From Planomonospora parontospora (GTDB lineage Bacteria; Actinomycetota; Actinomycetes; Streptosporangiales; Streptosporangiaceae): 64,000 nucleotides of DNA. The translations under genes and the position numbers were made by a program. Below the pieces are notes generated by a model. It saw only the letters and a program-made list of their open reading frames with translations, made no database searches and was not told the DNA's origin. Location: NCBI GenBank assembly GCA_014647935.1, contig BMQD01000002.1, positions 1 through 64,000 of the forward strand, read 5' to 3'. This document shows positions 50,689 through 58,465 of this stretch, one piece after another. Numbering within the stretch: the first letter of the stretch is position 1; each line of letters opens with the position of its first letter.

Positions 50689-50891
50689 CCTCCGCCCGGC
50701 TTTCGAACGGCCGCGCCTTCCCGCGGAGGCGCGGAGCGCTGATCCGCGTTGCCGATGGCCGGGCCTGGCGATCCGTCCTCGTGCCGCCGTCGCACATGCG
50801 GATGGACAGCAGGCTTCCGCGCCTGGATCACCGCCCTGCCATGCGGAGACGAAACCGCCCTGGTGGCCCGTGCAGGGGACCCGCGAGCCGG

Positions 50892-51212
50892 TCAGCTGAC
50901 CTTGAGCTGCTCGTCGCCGAAATCGGCGATCAGCTTGAGGGTGCCGCCGAGGGCGGCGACATAGCGGTCCAGGACCTCGCGGGTCGACACGTCGCCCTTC
51001 TCGATCTGAGACACCCGGGCCACGGAGATGCCCATGCGGTCGGCGACCTGGGCCTGGGTGAGACCTCGGCGCTTGCGCATCTCGCTCAGCCGCCAGCCTT
51101 GTGCCTGGGCGCGCAGCTGCTGCACCTCGTTCTCGAACCGCTCCGGGCCGCCTGCGGTTTCGATCGCCTGCTCCAGATGGCCGCTCTCGCGCCACCTACG
51201 GTAGTTGCTCAT
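50892..51212 (-). CDS. XRE-family antitoxin (HigA-like)
   Basis: The 106-residue protein has a C-terminal helix-turn-helix of the Cro/C1 type (RKRRGLTQAQVADRMG, SVARVSQIEKGDVS). An N-terminal helical part (GGPERFENEVQQLRAQAQG) is typical of antitoxins paired with Gp49/HigB toxins. Its ATG overlaps the toxin stop codon by four bases. As in higBA operons the toxin gene comes first. Confidence 0.87.
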   Translation of the reverse strand: MSNYRRWRESGHLEQAIETAGGPERFENEVQQLRAQAQGWRLSEMRKRRGLTQAQVADRMGISVARVSQIEKGDVSTREVLDRYVAALGGTLKLIADFGDEQLKVS

Positions 51213-51586
51213 CGGCCCATCTCCTTCTGCCGCTCCACCAGATAGAGCTCGTACAGTTGCTCGGCTCGCGGAATCGCCGTGCGGTACCAGCGCTCCCAGT
51301 TGCCCGCCTTGTCTCCCGCCACCAGCAATATGGCTGCCCTCCAGGGATCGAAGACGAACAGGATGCGGATCTCACTGCGGCCGGCGGAGCCCGGCCTCAG
51401 CTCTTTCATGTTAGGGATCTTGGAGCCCGTGATGGTGTCCACGAGTGGACGACCTTCTGCGGGGCCGTTGCGTTCCAGTATCAGGACGGCCTGGTTGACC
51501 AGCTTGTGGGAAGCGCGATCGGTCTCGCTCAGGGTGTCGAGGAATTCTCCCACCTCATCGGTGAAGAAGATCTCCCACTCGTCCAC
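51209..51586 (-). CDS. RelE/HigB-type toxin (phage-derived Gp49-like)
   Basis: The 125-residue predicted mRNA interferase of the Gp49/HigB group shows FLDTLSETDRASHKLVNQAV, MKELRPGSAGRSEIRILFVFDP and an aromatic C-terminal region WERWYRTAIPRAEQLYELY. The start is GTG with only a weak GAGAAGA before it. An AT-rich patch at about 51600-51645 is the likely promoter. It is translationally coupled to the antitoxin. Confidence 0.87.
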   Translation of the reverse strand: MDEWEIFFTDEVGEFLDTLSETDRASHKLVNQAVLILERNGPAEGRPLVDTITGSKIPNMKELRPGSAGRSEIRILFVFDPWRAAILLVAGDKAGNWERWYRTAIPRAEQLYELYLVERQKEMGR

Positions 51587-51904
51587 TGCGGTCTTCTCGG
51601 GACAGTCACCATAGTTAAGGATATTCTAAATAAAGTGCGCTTCGAGAGACGGCGGATCGGCGGAGCTCCTCGGTTCGGTTCCGATGGGTGGTTGAACCGC
51701 CGCTGAAGCCGGTGGGGCGGGATCTTCCGCTCCGCTCTGTCCGGGGGTCGGGTGTGCCGGTTCCTCTGGGCGGGTCGAGCCCGCTGAGAGGCGTCTCAGC
51801 GGTCCTCAGCTCCGGCTCAGCCGGGCTCAGCGTCTCCTCAGGGGGGTTCGGGCAGCGTGGCGGGTGATCCCCCACAAGAGGGGTCCCGCCGCCAGGAGGT
51901 CGTC
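51587..51904. other. Divergent spacer, toxin operon / polyprenyl synthase
   Basis: No gene can be supported in these ~318 bases. The left end is an AT-rich promoter for the toxin operon. The right half has a perfect hairpin (51781-51802) followed by several GCTCAGC-type words before the polyprenyl synthase ribosome-binding site, so the synthase probably has a structured leader. Confidence 0.45.
51781..51802 (+). promoter_or_regulatory. Hairpin in polyprenyl synthase leader
   Basis: CCGCTGAGA and its exact reverse complement with a four-base loop, about 100 bases upstream of the synthase start. The role is unknown. Confidence 0.35.
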
Positions 51905-52894
51905 ATGCCCGTTCACGTCACGCGCCCCGCGGGTCCGGAGGAGGTTCTCGCCGGTCCGGCCGTCTCCGCCGGGCTCCGGCAGGTGGAGAAGCGCCTGCGG
52001 AGCCTGAGCGCCTCGTCCCGGCTGCCGTCCGTCAGCCGCGCGGTCACCCGGATCACGGGGGCCGGCGGCAAGCGGCTGCGGCCCGCGCTGACCCTGGCGG
52101 CGGCGCTCGCCCTGGGCGGCCGGATCGACAGGCGGACGGTGACCGCCGCGGCGTGCGTGGAGCTCGTCCACGCGGGGTCGCTGGTCCACGACGACCTGAT
52201 GGACGGGGCGGCCGAGCGCCGCGGCGTGCGGACCCTCAACGCCGAGCTGGGCGACGCGCGGGCGCTGGTGGTGGGCGACTTCATGCTGGCCAGGGCCGCG
52301 CTGACCGCGCTCTCCTCGCTCTCCAAACCGGTGGCCGAGACGCTGGCCGCCACCGTCGTCGAGCTGGCCGAGGGGCAGTTCCAGGAGGCGGCCGAGCTCT
52401 TCGACGCCGACCGCACCCCCGAGAGCGCCCTGTGCTCCGTCCGCCGCAAGACGGCCTCCCTGTTCCGGGCGAGCTGCCTGGTCGCGCACCCGGACGGGCA
52501 GGCCCTGGCGGAGTACGGCGAGCGGTTCGGCATGATGTTCCAGATCCTGGACGACCTGCTGGACCTGGGCTCCACGGCGGAGCTGCTCGGCAAACCCGCC
52601 GGCAACGACCTGCGGCAGGGCGTCTACACCCTGCCGCTGCTCACGGCCGTGCGGGGGGAGTGCGCCGATCTGCGCCCGTTCCTGGGGCGGCGGCTGAACG
52701 AGGACGAGATCGGAACCGTCCTGGCCCGGCTCAGGGCGGGCTCCATGGCGGAGGAGACGATCGCGCACTGCCGCGGCCTGGCGGCGGACGCCGTCGCCGC
52801 GCTGCCCGGCATCGCCGACCCCGAGGCCGCCGAAGCCCTGCACCGCCTGCCGTACGCCTGCCTCGACGGGGCGGAGTCCCTGCTCGTCAGGTGA
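51905..52894 (+). CDS. Polyprenyl diphosphate synthase
   Basis: The 329-residue trans-isoprenyl diphosphate synthase condenses isopentenyl diphosphate with allylic primers. It has both Asp-rich motifs: HDDLMDGA (~97-104) and FQILDDLLDLG (~214-224), plus GGKRLRP (~54-60). The chain-length-deciding residues before the first motif (AACVELVHAGSLV) are small, which suits a medium-chain product such as a menaquinone side chain. AGGAGG precedes the ATG. It is a single-gene unit, and the 82-bp repeat copy B follows. Confidence 0.93.
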   Translation: MPVHVTRPAGPEEVLAGPAVSAGLRQVEKRLRSLSASSRLPSVSRAVTRITGAGGKRLRPALTLAAALALGGRIDRRTVTAAACVELVHAGSLVHDDLMDGAAERRGVRTLNAELGDARALVVGDFMLARAALTALSSLSKPVAETLAATVVELAEGQFQEAAELFDADRTPESALCSVRRKTASLFRASCLVAHPDGQALAEYGERFGMMFQILDDLLDLGSTAELLGKPAGNDLRQGVYTLPLLTAVRGECADLRPFLGRRLNEDEIGTVLARLRAGSMAEETIAHCRGLAADAVAALPGIADPEAAEALHRLPYACLDGAESLLVR

Positions 52895-52904
52895 GTGCAG
52901 GTGG

Positions 52905-52986
52905 ACGCCTCCCGGACGGAGCCGGCGGCTCGGGTTGAAGACACCATGGTCAGTCAGACGATGAGCCAGGCTCCACCGGGAGGCGT
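52905..52986. repeat. 82-bp dispersed repeat with terminal inverted repeats, copy B
   Basis: Same ends (ACGCCTCCCGG and its reverse complement), same length and 69/82 identical bases to copy A at 43531-43612, with no gaps. It again lies between convergent genes (polyprenyl synthase and P450) and again ends 18 bases before the stop codon of the minus-strand gene. The inner ~20 bases are the most diverged part. Confidence 0.75.
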
Positions 52987-53004
52987 TCCCCTACATCCTC
53001 ACTG

Positions 53005-54201
53005 TCAGCCGAGGTCGACCGGGAGCTCCTTGATGCCGTTGATGAAGTTGGAGCGCAGGCGCCGGGCCGGGCCGGTCTGGGAGATCTTCGGCAGCCGCTC
53101 GGCCAGCACCTCGAACAGGACCCGGAGCTCCAGCTTGGCGAGGTGGTTGCCGAGGCAGAAGTGGGCCCCTCCGCCGCCGAACCCGATGTGCGGGTTGGGG
53201 TCGCGGCCGATGTCGAAGACGCCGGGGGAGTCGAACACGGACTCGTCGCGGTTGGCCGAGCCGTAGAAGACCACGACCTTGTCGTTCTCGCGGACCTGCC
53301 GGTCCCCGATCACCGTGTCGGCGGTCGCCGTGCGGCGGAAGAGGTTGACCGGTGAGACCCAGCGGACGATCTCGTCGGCCGCGGCGGGCGCCAGCGCCGG
53401 CTCGGACACCAGGCGGGACCACTGCTCGGGGTGCTCGAAGAGCGCCAGCATGCCGCCGGAGGCCGCGTTGCGGGTCGTCTCGTTGCCCGCGACCACCAGG
53501 AGCAGCACGAACAGGTCGAACTCGTTCTCGTCGAGCGCCTCGCCGTCCTCGGCGGGCTGCAGGAGCTTGGTGATGATGTCGTCGCGCGGCTCCGCGCGCC
53601 GCTGGGCGGCCAGGGCGTTGGCGTAGGCGTAGACCTCCGAGGCCGCGTCGCGCCCCTGCGACGGGTCGGCCGCGTAGTCCGGGTCCTCGGCGCCGATCAT
53701 CTGGTTGGACCAGGTGAAGAGCTTGTCGCGGTCCTCGACGGGCGCGCCGAGCAGCTCGCAGATGACGTAGAGCGGGAGCGGGGCGGCGATGTCCCGGACG
53801 AAGTCGACCGGGCCGCGGCCCCTGGCCTCGTCCACCAGGTCGTGGCAGATGTCGCGGATGTGCTGCTCCAGCCGCCCGATGACCCGCGGGGTGAAGCCCC
53901 GGTTGACCAGGGAGCGCCGCCGGGTGTGCTCCGGGGGGTCCTGGTTGAGCATCATCATCCGCTGGAGCTCGCGCTCCTCCTCGGGCATCTCGTTGATCAG
54001 CGCGAGCTTGCGGTGGGAGGAGAACAGGTCGGAGCGGCGGGAGACGTGGACCACGTCGGCGTGCCGGGTCACCGCCCAGAAGCCGGGGCCGTCGGGGTCG
54101 GGATGCCAGTGGACGGGGTCGTTGGCGCGCAGCCAGGCGAACTGCTCGTGGGGAGGCCCATGCTTCGCGTAGAAGTCCTGGTCGATGACGTTGATGTCCA
54201 T
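53005..54201 (-). CDS. Cytochrome P450, probable steroid/lipid hydroxylase (CYP125/CYP142-like)
   Basis: The 398-residue soluble P450 has the I-helix oxygen-binding motif AGNETT (~236-241), K-helix EIVR (~275) and the haem loop GFGGGGAHFCLGNHLA with the Cys thiolate near 345. FFxG-like features and the RSNFINGIKELPV tail recall CYP125/CYP142/CYP124-type steroid C26 hydroxylases, which is consistent with the KstR consensus site upstream. ATG 54201 has GGGAG five bases ahead. The redox partner may be the ferredoxin at 44740, which has the same type of operator. Confidence 0.88.
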   Translation of the reverse strand: MDINVIDQDFYAKHGPPHEQFAWLRANDPVHWHPDPDGPGFWAVTRHADVVHVSRRSDLFSSHRKLALINEMPEEERELQRMMMLNQDPPEHTRRRSLVNRGFTPRVIGRLEQHIRDICHDLVDEARGRGPVDFVRDIAAPLPLYVICELLGAPVEDRDKLFTWSNQMIGAEDPDYAADPSQGRDAASEVYAYANALAAQRRAEPRDDIITKLLQPAEDGEALDENEFDLFVLLLVVAGNETTRNAASGGMLALFEHPEQWSRLVSEPALAPAAADEIVRWVSPVNLFRRTATADTVIGDRQVRENDKVVVFYGSANRDESVFDSPGVFDIGRDPNPHIGFGGGGAHFCLGNHLAKLELRVLFEVLAERLPKISQTGPARRLRSNFINGIKELPVDLG

Positions 54202-54310
54202 CTGCTCTCCCATGCGGGCCGTACGGGCGGCTTCCCCGGTGTCCGCGCGGCACCGGGACGCGGTCCGGCCGCGCCCCGACCGGCGGTGCATCCGGGGATC
54301 ACTGATCGAT

Positions 54311-54332
54311 CACGTTTCTGAAACGTGTTCTA
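54311..54332. promoter_or_regulatory. KstR consensus site and 17-bp palindrome before P450
   Basis: TGAAACGTGTTCTA at 54319-54332 (reverse complement TAGAACACGTTTCA) fits TnnAACnnGTTnnA exactly. Overlapping it, CACGTTTCTGAAACGTG (54311-54327) is a perfect palindrome with eight-base arms. The block is 110-130 bases upstream of the P450 start, implying a long leader. Confidence 0.7.
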
Positions 54333-54523
54333 TTACGGGGCGGGGGGAGAGTCAAGGGCGGGACCGGTGGTTGTCCCGTCCCGGACTCGTCCGGGCGCGT
54401 GACGCCGCACTACCCGTACGGCGCCGCCTTATCCGCCGGCCGGTCACCGGAACCGCGATCGGCTAGGCTCCCGCCGGGCGGCGGGAGCCGTACCCGGGCA
54501 TCTCCCGCGGAACGGAGCACGTG

Positions 54524-55465
54524 ATGGGCGTCAGCGCGGACATCGGCAGGTACGGCTTCGGCGCCGGCCCCATCGGCAACCTGTTCACCGCGGTGGACGA
54601 CGAGACGGCGCGGGCGGCGGTCGACGCCGCCTACGAGGCCGGGATCCGGCTGTTCGACACCGCGCCGCACTACGGGCTCGGCCTGTCGGAGCGGCGGCTC
54701 GGCGCGGCCCTGGCGGACCGTCCCCGCGACTCCTACACGCTCTCCACCAAGGTGGGCCGCCTGCTCGTGCCGTCGGAGGCGGGGGGCTCCCGGGACGCGG
54801 AGGGCTTCGACGTCCCCGCGGACCTGCGCCGGGTGCGCGACTACTCCCGCGACGGGGTGCGCCGGTCGCTGGACGAGAGCCTGGGGCGGCTCGGTCTCGA
54901 CCGGGTCGACATCGTGCTGATCCACGACCCGGACGACCACTGGGAGCAGGCCGTCTCCGAGGCGTACCCGGCCCTGGCCGAGCTGCGCGACCAGGGCGTC
55001 GTCGGGGCGATCGGGACCGGCATGAACCAGTGGGAGATGCTCGCCCGGTTCGTCCGGGAGACGGACATGGACGTGGTGATGCTGGCGGGGCGCCACACGC
55101 TGCTCGACCAGTCGGGCACGCGCGGGCTGCTCCCGCTCTGCGCGGAGCGCGGGGTCCGCGTGCTCGCGGCGGGGGTGTTCAACAGCGGCCTGCTGGCCAC
55201 CCACGACGCCTCCGGCACCTACGACTACGCCCCCGCCCCCGGGCCGCTGCTGGCGCGCGCCCGCCGGATCGCCCGGGTCTGCGAACGCCACGGCGTCACC
55301 CTGCCCCAGGCGGCGCTGGCCTTCCCGCTCCGCCATCCGGCGGTCGTCTCCGTGGTCGCCGGGGCCCGCTCGGCCGCCGAGGTCACCCGCAACGCCGCCC
55401 TGGCCGCCGCACCCGTCCCCGAGGCCCTCTGGACCGACCTCGCCGCCGAGGGCCTCGTCGGCTGA
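54524..55465 (+). CDS. Aldo/keto reductase
   Basis: The 313-residue TIM-barrel oxidoreductase has a readable tetrad: Asp and Tyr in LFDTAPHYGLG (~43-53), Lys in STKVGR (~73-78), His in VLIHDPDDHW (~128-137). It is close to the D-threo-aldose/L-fucose dehydrogenase subgroup. GGAG lies seven bases before the ATG, and a GTG three bases earlier is possible. It stands beside a convergent GntR regulator with no shared promoter. Confidence 0.88.
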   Translation: MGVSADIGRYGFGAGPIGNLFTAVDDETARAAVDAAYEAGIRLFDTAPHYGLGLSERRLGAALADRPRDSYTLSTKVGRLLVPSEAGGSRDAEGFDVPADLRRVRDYSRDGVRRSLDESLGRLGLDRVDIVLIHDPDDHWEQAVSEAYPALAELRDQGVVGAIGTGMNQWEMLARFVRETDMDVVMLAGRHTLLDQSGTRGLLPLCAERGVRVLAAGVFNSGLLATHDASGTYDYAPAPGPLLARARRIARVCERHGVTLPQAALAFPLRHPAVVSVVAGARSAAEVTRNAALAAAPVPEALWTDLAAEGLVG

Positions 55466-55525
55466 GCAAGGCCGGGGCCGTCCTTTCCCGCCTGGTGAGC
55501 GGGTCCGGGGGTGGTGCCCTCTCCG

Positions 55526-55548
55526 CCGGGCCGGGTGACGAGGCCCGG
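55526..55548. terminator. Probable bidirectional terminator, AKR / GntR gene
   Basis: CCGGGCC and GGCCCGG around a nine-base loop in the 105-base gap between convergent genes. The stem is short, so confidence is modest. Confidence 0.4.
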
Positions 55549-55570
55549 GGGGCCGTCCGCTCCGCCGGGG

Positions 55571-56245
55571 TCAGGCGAGGGCGCCGCGGAGCCACTCCTC
55601 GACATCGGCGATGTGCACGGTGGCCCAGGCGCGGGCGACCTCCGGCCGGCGGGAGGCGATGGCCTCGCAGATCGCGGCGTGCTGCTCGCGGGTCCTGGCC
55701 AGGGCCCCCTCCTGGGTGAGCCCCCGCCAGACGCGCGCCCGGGTGGTCGGGCCGGACAGGCTCTCGATCAGGGAGCAGAGCACCGCGTTCCCCGAGCCCG
55801 CCGCGATGCGCCGGTGGAACTCCAGGTCGTTGGCGACGAGCTGCTCGACGCTCGGGTCGCCGGGCAGCGAGGCGAGGATCCCGCGCAGCTCGGCCACCCC
55901 GGCCTCGTCCATCCGGGCCGCGGCCATGGCGGTGGCGGCCGGTTCCAGGATCCGCCGGACCTGGAAGAACTGCAGCACGGTGTCGTCCCGGTGGAAGTCC
56001 ACCACGAAGGACACGGCGTCCAGCAGCAGCCCCGGCTCCAGGCTGGTCACGTAGGTGCCGTCGCCCTGGCGCACGTCCAGCACGTTGATCAGGGCCAGCG
56101 CGCGGACTGCCTCGCGCAGGGAGTTGCGGGACAGGCCGAGCCGTTCGGCGAGAACGGCCTCCTTCGGCAGGCGGCTGCCCGGGGTGAGCTCGCCCGAGAG
56201 GATCATCTGCTTGATCTTGTCGATCGCGGCGTCGGTGACCGCCAC
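55571..56245 (-). CDS. GntR-family regulator with FCD domain
   Basis: The 224-residue FadR/LldR-type regulator has an N-terminal winged helix (GSRLPKEAVLAERLGLSRNSLREAVRAL, ~23-50). An all-helical FCD ligand domain holds the metal-binding set around NDLEFHRRIAAGSGN and the later His residues EQHAAI and VHIADVE. The start is GTG without a strong ribosome-binding site. The target genes and ligand, typically a carboxylic acid or sugar acid, are not evident. Confidence 0.88.
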   Translation of the reverse strand: MAVTDAAIDKIKQMILSGELTPGSRLPKEAVLAERLGLSRNSLREAVRALALINVLDVRQGDGTYVTSLEPGLLLDAVSFVVDFHRDDTVLQFFQVRRILEPAATAMAAARMDEAGVAELRGILASLPGDPSVEQLVANDLEFHRRIAAGSGNAVLCSLIESLSGPTTRARVWRGLTQEGALARTREQHAAICEAIASRRPEVARAWATVHIADVEEWLRGALA

Positions 56246-56386
56246 GCCTCACCGTCCCAGACTCGCCGGTACATCGGATGCCCAGGAGTTTAGGGGCCGG
56301 AGCGCGAGGGCGTCCGGAGGCGGCCGCGCGCCATCCGGAACGCCGTTCGGGTGGCTCTCCGGAGCGTTCCGCGGCGTTCTGCGGCC

Positions 56387-57097
56387 TCAGGCGGAGGAGA
56401 CGTCCGGGAAGTCGGCGAACAGGCGGACGGCGGCGATCTCGATGCGCCACTGGATCTGCTCGTACGTCCGCCGCCCGCGCAGCATCTCCAGCAGCTCGTG
56501 GACCCAGACGCTCGCCAGCGACCCCGCCAGGGCCACCTGCTCCTCGGTCGCGCCGTCCGCGCCGGCTCCCTCTCCCGCGACGCGGACGAGCAGGCCCGCC
56601 ATGCGGTCCCCGAAGGGGGTCTCCACCTCGGTCATGATCAGCGAGCGGATGAGCGCGTCGGCGAGCTCGGGCTCGCGCATGAGGCCGCGGGTGGCCCGCA
56701 TCAGCACGTCGACCGCACGGCCCGCCGGGGCCGAGGCACTGGGCGGCCGGCGCTCGATGCTGCTCTCGAGCAGGTCGATCTCCTCGCCCACGACGGCGAC
56801 GACCAGATCCATCTTCGAGGGGAAGTAGCGGTAGAGCGTGCCCAGCGCGACACCCGCGCGCTCGGCGACGGTGCGCATCTGCATGGCCTCGACGCCGCCG
56901 CGCGAGGCGAGGGCCGCGGCGGCCTGGATGATGCGCTTGCGCCGCTGGTGCTGGCTCCTCGTGCGGACGCCGGTGGACGAGGGTTCGCCGTGCACGCCTG
57001 CCCCCTTGCTCGTGACGGATCCGGCGGTGCTCGGGGCGGACGTGCCGGTGAGGCGCGGGGTGACCGGCGCCTCGATGGTCGTATGCGGAGTGCGCAT
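56387..57097 (-). CDS. kstR: KstR-like TetR-family repressor of lipid/steroid catabolism
   Basis: This TetR regulator has RRKRIIQAAAALASRGGVEA (~52-71) followed by MQMRTVAERAGVALGTLYRYFPSK. By my recollection this matches the KstR recognition domain of mycobacteria very closely, including GGxEAxQMRxVAxRAxVAxGTLYRYFPSK. Family knowledge: KstR represses steroid catabolism and is released by a steroid-acid CoA thioester. Two starts are possible. ATG 57097 (236 residues) would be leaderless, with TAACGT at -10 distance and the operator core AACACGTT at 57101-57108. GTG 56995 (202 residues) has AAGGGGG five bases upstream and a length closer to known KstR. It is divergent from the acyl-CoA dehydrogenase pair. 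Confidence 0.8.
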   Translation of the reverse strand: MRTPHTTIEAPVTPRLTGTSAPSTAGSVTSKGAGVHGEPSSTGVRTRSQHQRRKRIIQAAAALASRGGVEAMQMRTVAERAGVALGTLYRYFPSKMDLVVAVVGEEIDLLESSIERRPPSASAPAGRAVDVLMRATRGLMREPELADALIRSLIMTEVETPFGDRMAGLLVRVAGEGAGADGATEEQVALAGSLASVWVHELLEMLRGRRTYEQIQWRIEIAAVRLFADFPDVSSA

Positions 57098-57098
57098 G

Positions 57099-57112
57099 AG
57101 AACACGTTATCT
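57099..57112. promoter_or_regulatory. KstR-like autoregulatory site
   Basis: GAGAACACGTTATC carries the invariant AACnnGTT core, with outer bases differing from the consensus. It abuts the upstream start codon of the kstR-like gene and covers its presumed -10 element. Confidence 0.55.
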
Positions 57113-57229
57113 GATTCCCTCCTCTTCCGATGAGTTACCCGCCAGTCACAAATCTCCTGGATCCTCCATGCGGTATGTCTCGCGGCGGCATTCTGTGCGA
57201 TGTTGCGAGTGGGCAGTATGGACAGTTAT

Positions 57230-57243
57230 TGGAATCTGTTCTA
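57230..57243. promoter_or_regulatory. KstR-like site before acyl-CoA dehydrogenase pair
   Basis: TGGAATCTGTTCTA (reverse complement TAGAACAGATTCCA) has one change from TnnAACnnGTTnnA. It ends 43 bases before the first dehydrogenase start, in the divergent promoter with the kstR-like gene. Confidence 0.55.
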
Positions 57244-57286
57244 ATTTCTGGTCGAGCGATTCGGGCACCACCGCCGGGAGGCGCCA

Positions 57287-58465
57287 GTGGACTTCACCCT
57301 TGACGAGGCGCAGGAAGAGCTGCGCGGGCTGGCGGCGGGGCTGCTAGGACGGGAGGCGGCCCCGGCCCGGCTCGACGCGCACGAACGGAGCGGCGAGCCG
57401 TACGACGCGGGTCTGTGGCGCGCCCTCGCCCGGGCCGGGCTGCTCGGCGCGGTCCTCCCCGAGGAGGCGGGCGGCGCCGGGCTCGGGCCGGTGGAGCTGG
57501 CCGTGATCCTGCGCGAGGTCGGCGCCCACGTCGCCCCCGTCCCCGTCCAGCAGAGCCTGGTCGCCGCGATGACCGTCGCCGGGTACGGCTCGGCCGCGCA
57601 GCGCCGGGCGCTGGCCCCGCTGGCCGAGGGCGGGCTGGTGCTGAGCGCGGCGCCGCGGGGGCCCGCCCGCCCGCGCGGCGCCCGCGGCGTTCCCGGGACC
57701 GCGGGGACCGCTCCCGGGACCATGGGGACCGCCTCCGGAACCGCGGGGACCGCCGACGGCCCAGGCGCCGTCACGGCCCGGCGGACCCCGGGAGGCGGCT
57801 GGGTGCTCGACGGCCGCACCGGCGCCGTGCCCTACGCCGCCCAGGCGGACCGGGTGCTGGTCCCGGCCGCGCTGGACGGCGGGGCCGGGCTGTTCATGGT
57901 CGGACCCGGGGCGGCGGAGCTGCGGGCCGTACCCCTGCCGTCCGGGGAGCCGGGGGCCGTGCTGGTGCTGGACGGCGCCCCCGCCGAGCCGGTCGGCCCG
58001 GACGGGGGCGGGGGCGGGGAGGCGCTGCGGGGGCTGCGGCGCCTGGCCACCGCGGGGGCCGTGGCCACCGCCTCCGGCGTGCTGGCCGGGGCCCTGGCGC
58101 TGACCACCGGCTACATCGGGACGCGCAGGCAGTTCGGCCGGGCGCTGGCCGAGTTCCAGGCGGTGACCGTGCAGATCGCCGACGTCTACATCGCGGGCAG
58201 GGCCCTGGACGTGGCCCTCTGGTCGGCGGTCTGGCGGCTGGCGGAGGGACCGCCCGAGGAGGCCGAGGCCGACCTGGCGGTGGGCGCGTTCACCGCGGCC
58301 GGCGCCGGGCTGAAGGCCCTGTACACCTGCCAGCACCTGCACGGCGGGATCGGGCTGGACGTGACCTACCCGCTGCACCGCCACTTCGCCTGGGCCAGGC
58401 ACCAGGCCCACCTGCTGGGCGGGGCGGAGGCCCGGCTCGACGAGATCGGAGCGCTCGCCGGATGA
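57287..58465 (+). CDS. Acyl-CoA dehydrogenase subunit with repeat insert (heteromeric type)
   Basis: The 392-residue subunit carries the C-terminal FAD-contacting motifs RRQFGRALAEFQAV (~281-294) and CQHLHGGIGLDVTYPLHRHF (~348-367), but its N-terminal half is short and degenerate. Such pairs (FadE26/27, ChsE-type) form alpha2beta2 enzymes that oxidise steroid side-chain CoAs in mycobacteria. A Gly/Thr/Pro-rich stretch at ~123-170 (GTAGTAPGTMGTASGTAG) looks like a repeat-expanded loop. The GTG has GGAGG ahead, and the stop overlaps the partner's ATG. Confidence 0.87.
   Translation: MDFTLDEAQEELRGLAAGLLGREAAPARLDAHERSGEPYDAGLWRALARAGLLGAVLPEEAGGAGLGPVELAVILREVGAHVAPVPVQQSLVAAMTVAGYGSAAQRRALAPLAEGGLVLSAAPRGPARPRGARGVPGTAGTAPGTMGTASGTAGTADGPGAVTARRTPGGGWVLDGRTGAVPYAAQADRVLVPAALDGGAGLFMVGPGAAELRAVPLPSGEPGAVLVLDGAPAEPVGPDGGGGGEALRGLRRLATAGAVATASGVLAGALALTTGYIGTRRQFGRALAEFQAVTVQIADVYIAGRALDVALWSAVWRLAEGPPEEAEADLAVGAFTAAGAGLKALYTCQHLHGGIGLDVTYPLHRHFAWARHQAHLLGGAEARLDEIGALAG

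Noticed and set aside
50749-50964. Short + strand frame beside the HigA-like gene
   Set aside because: Mostly antisense to the antitoxin gene, with no ribosome-binding site and no recognisable fold.
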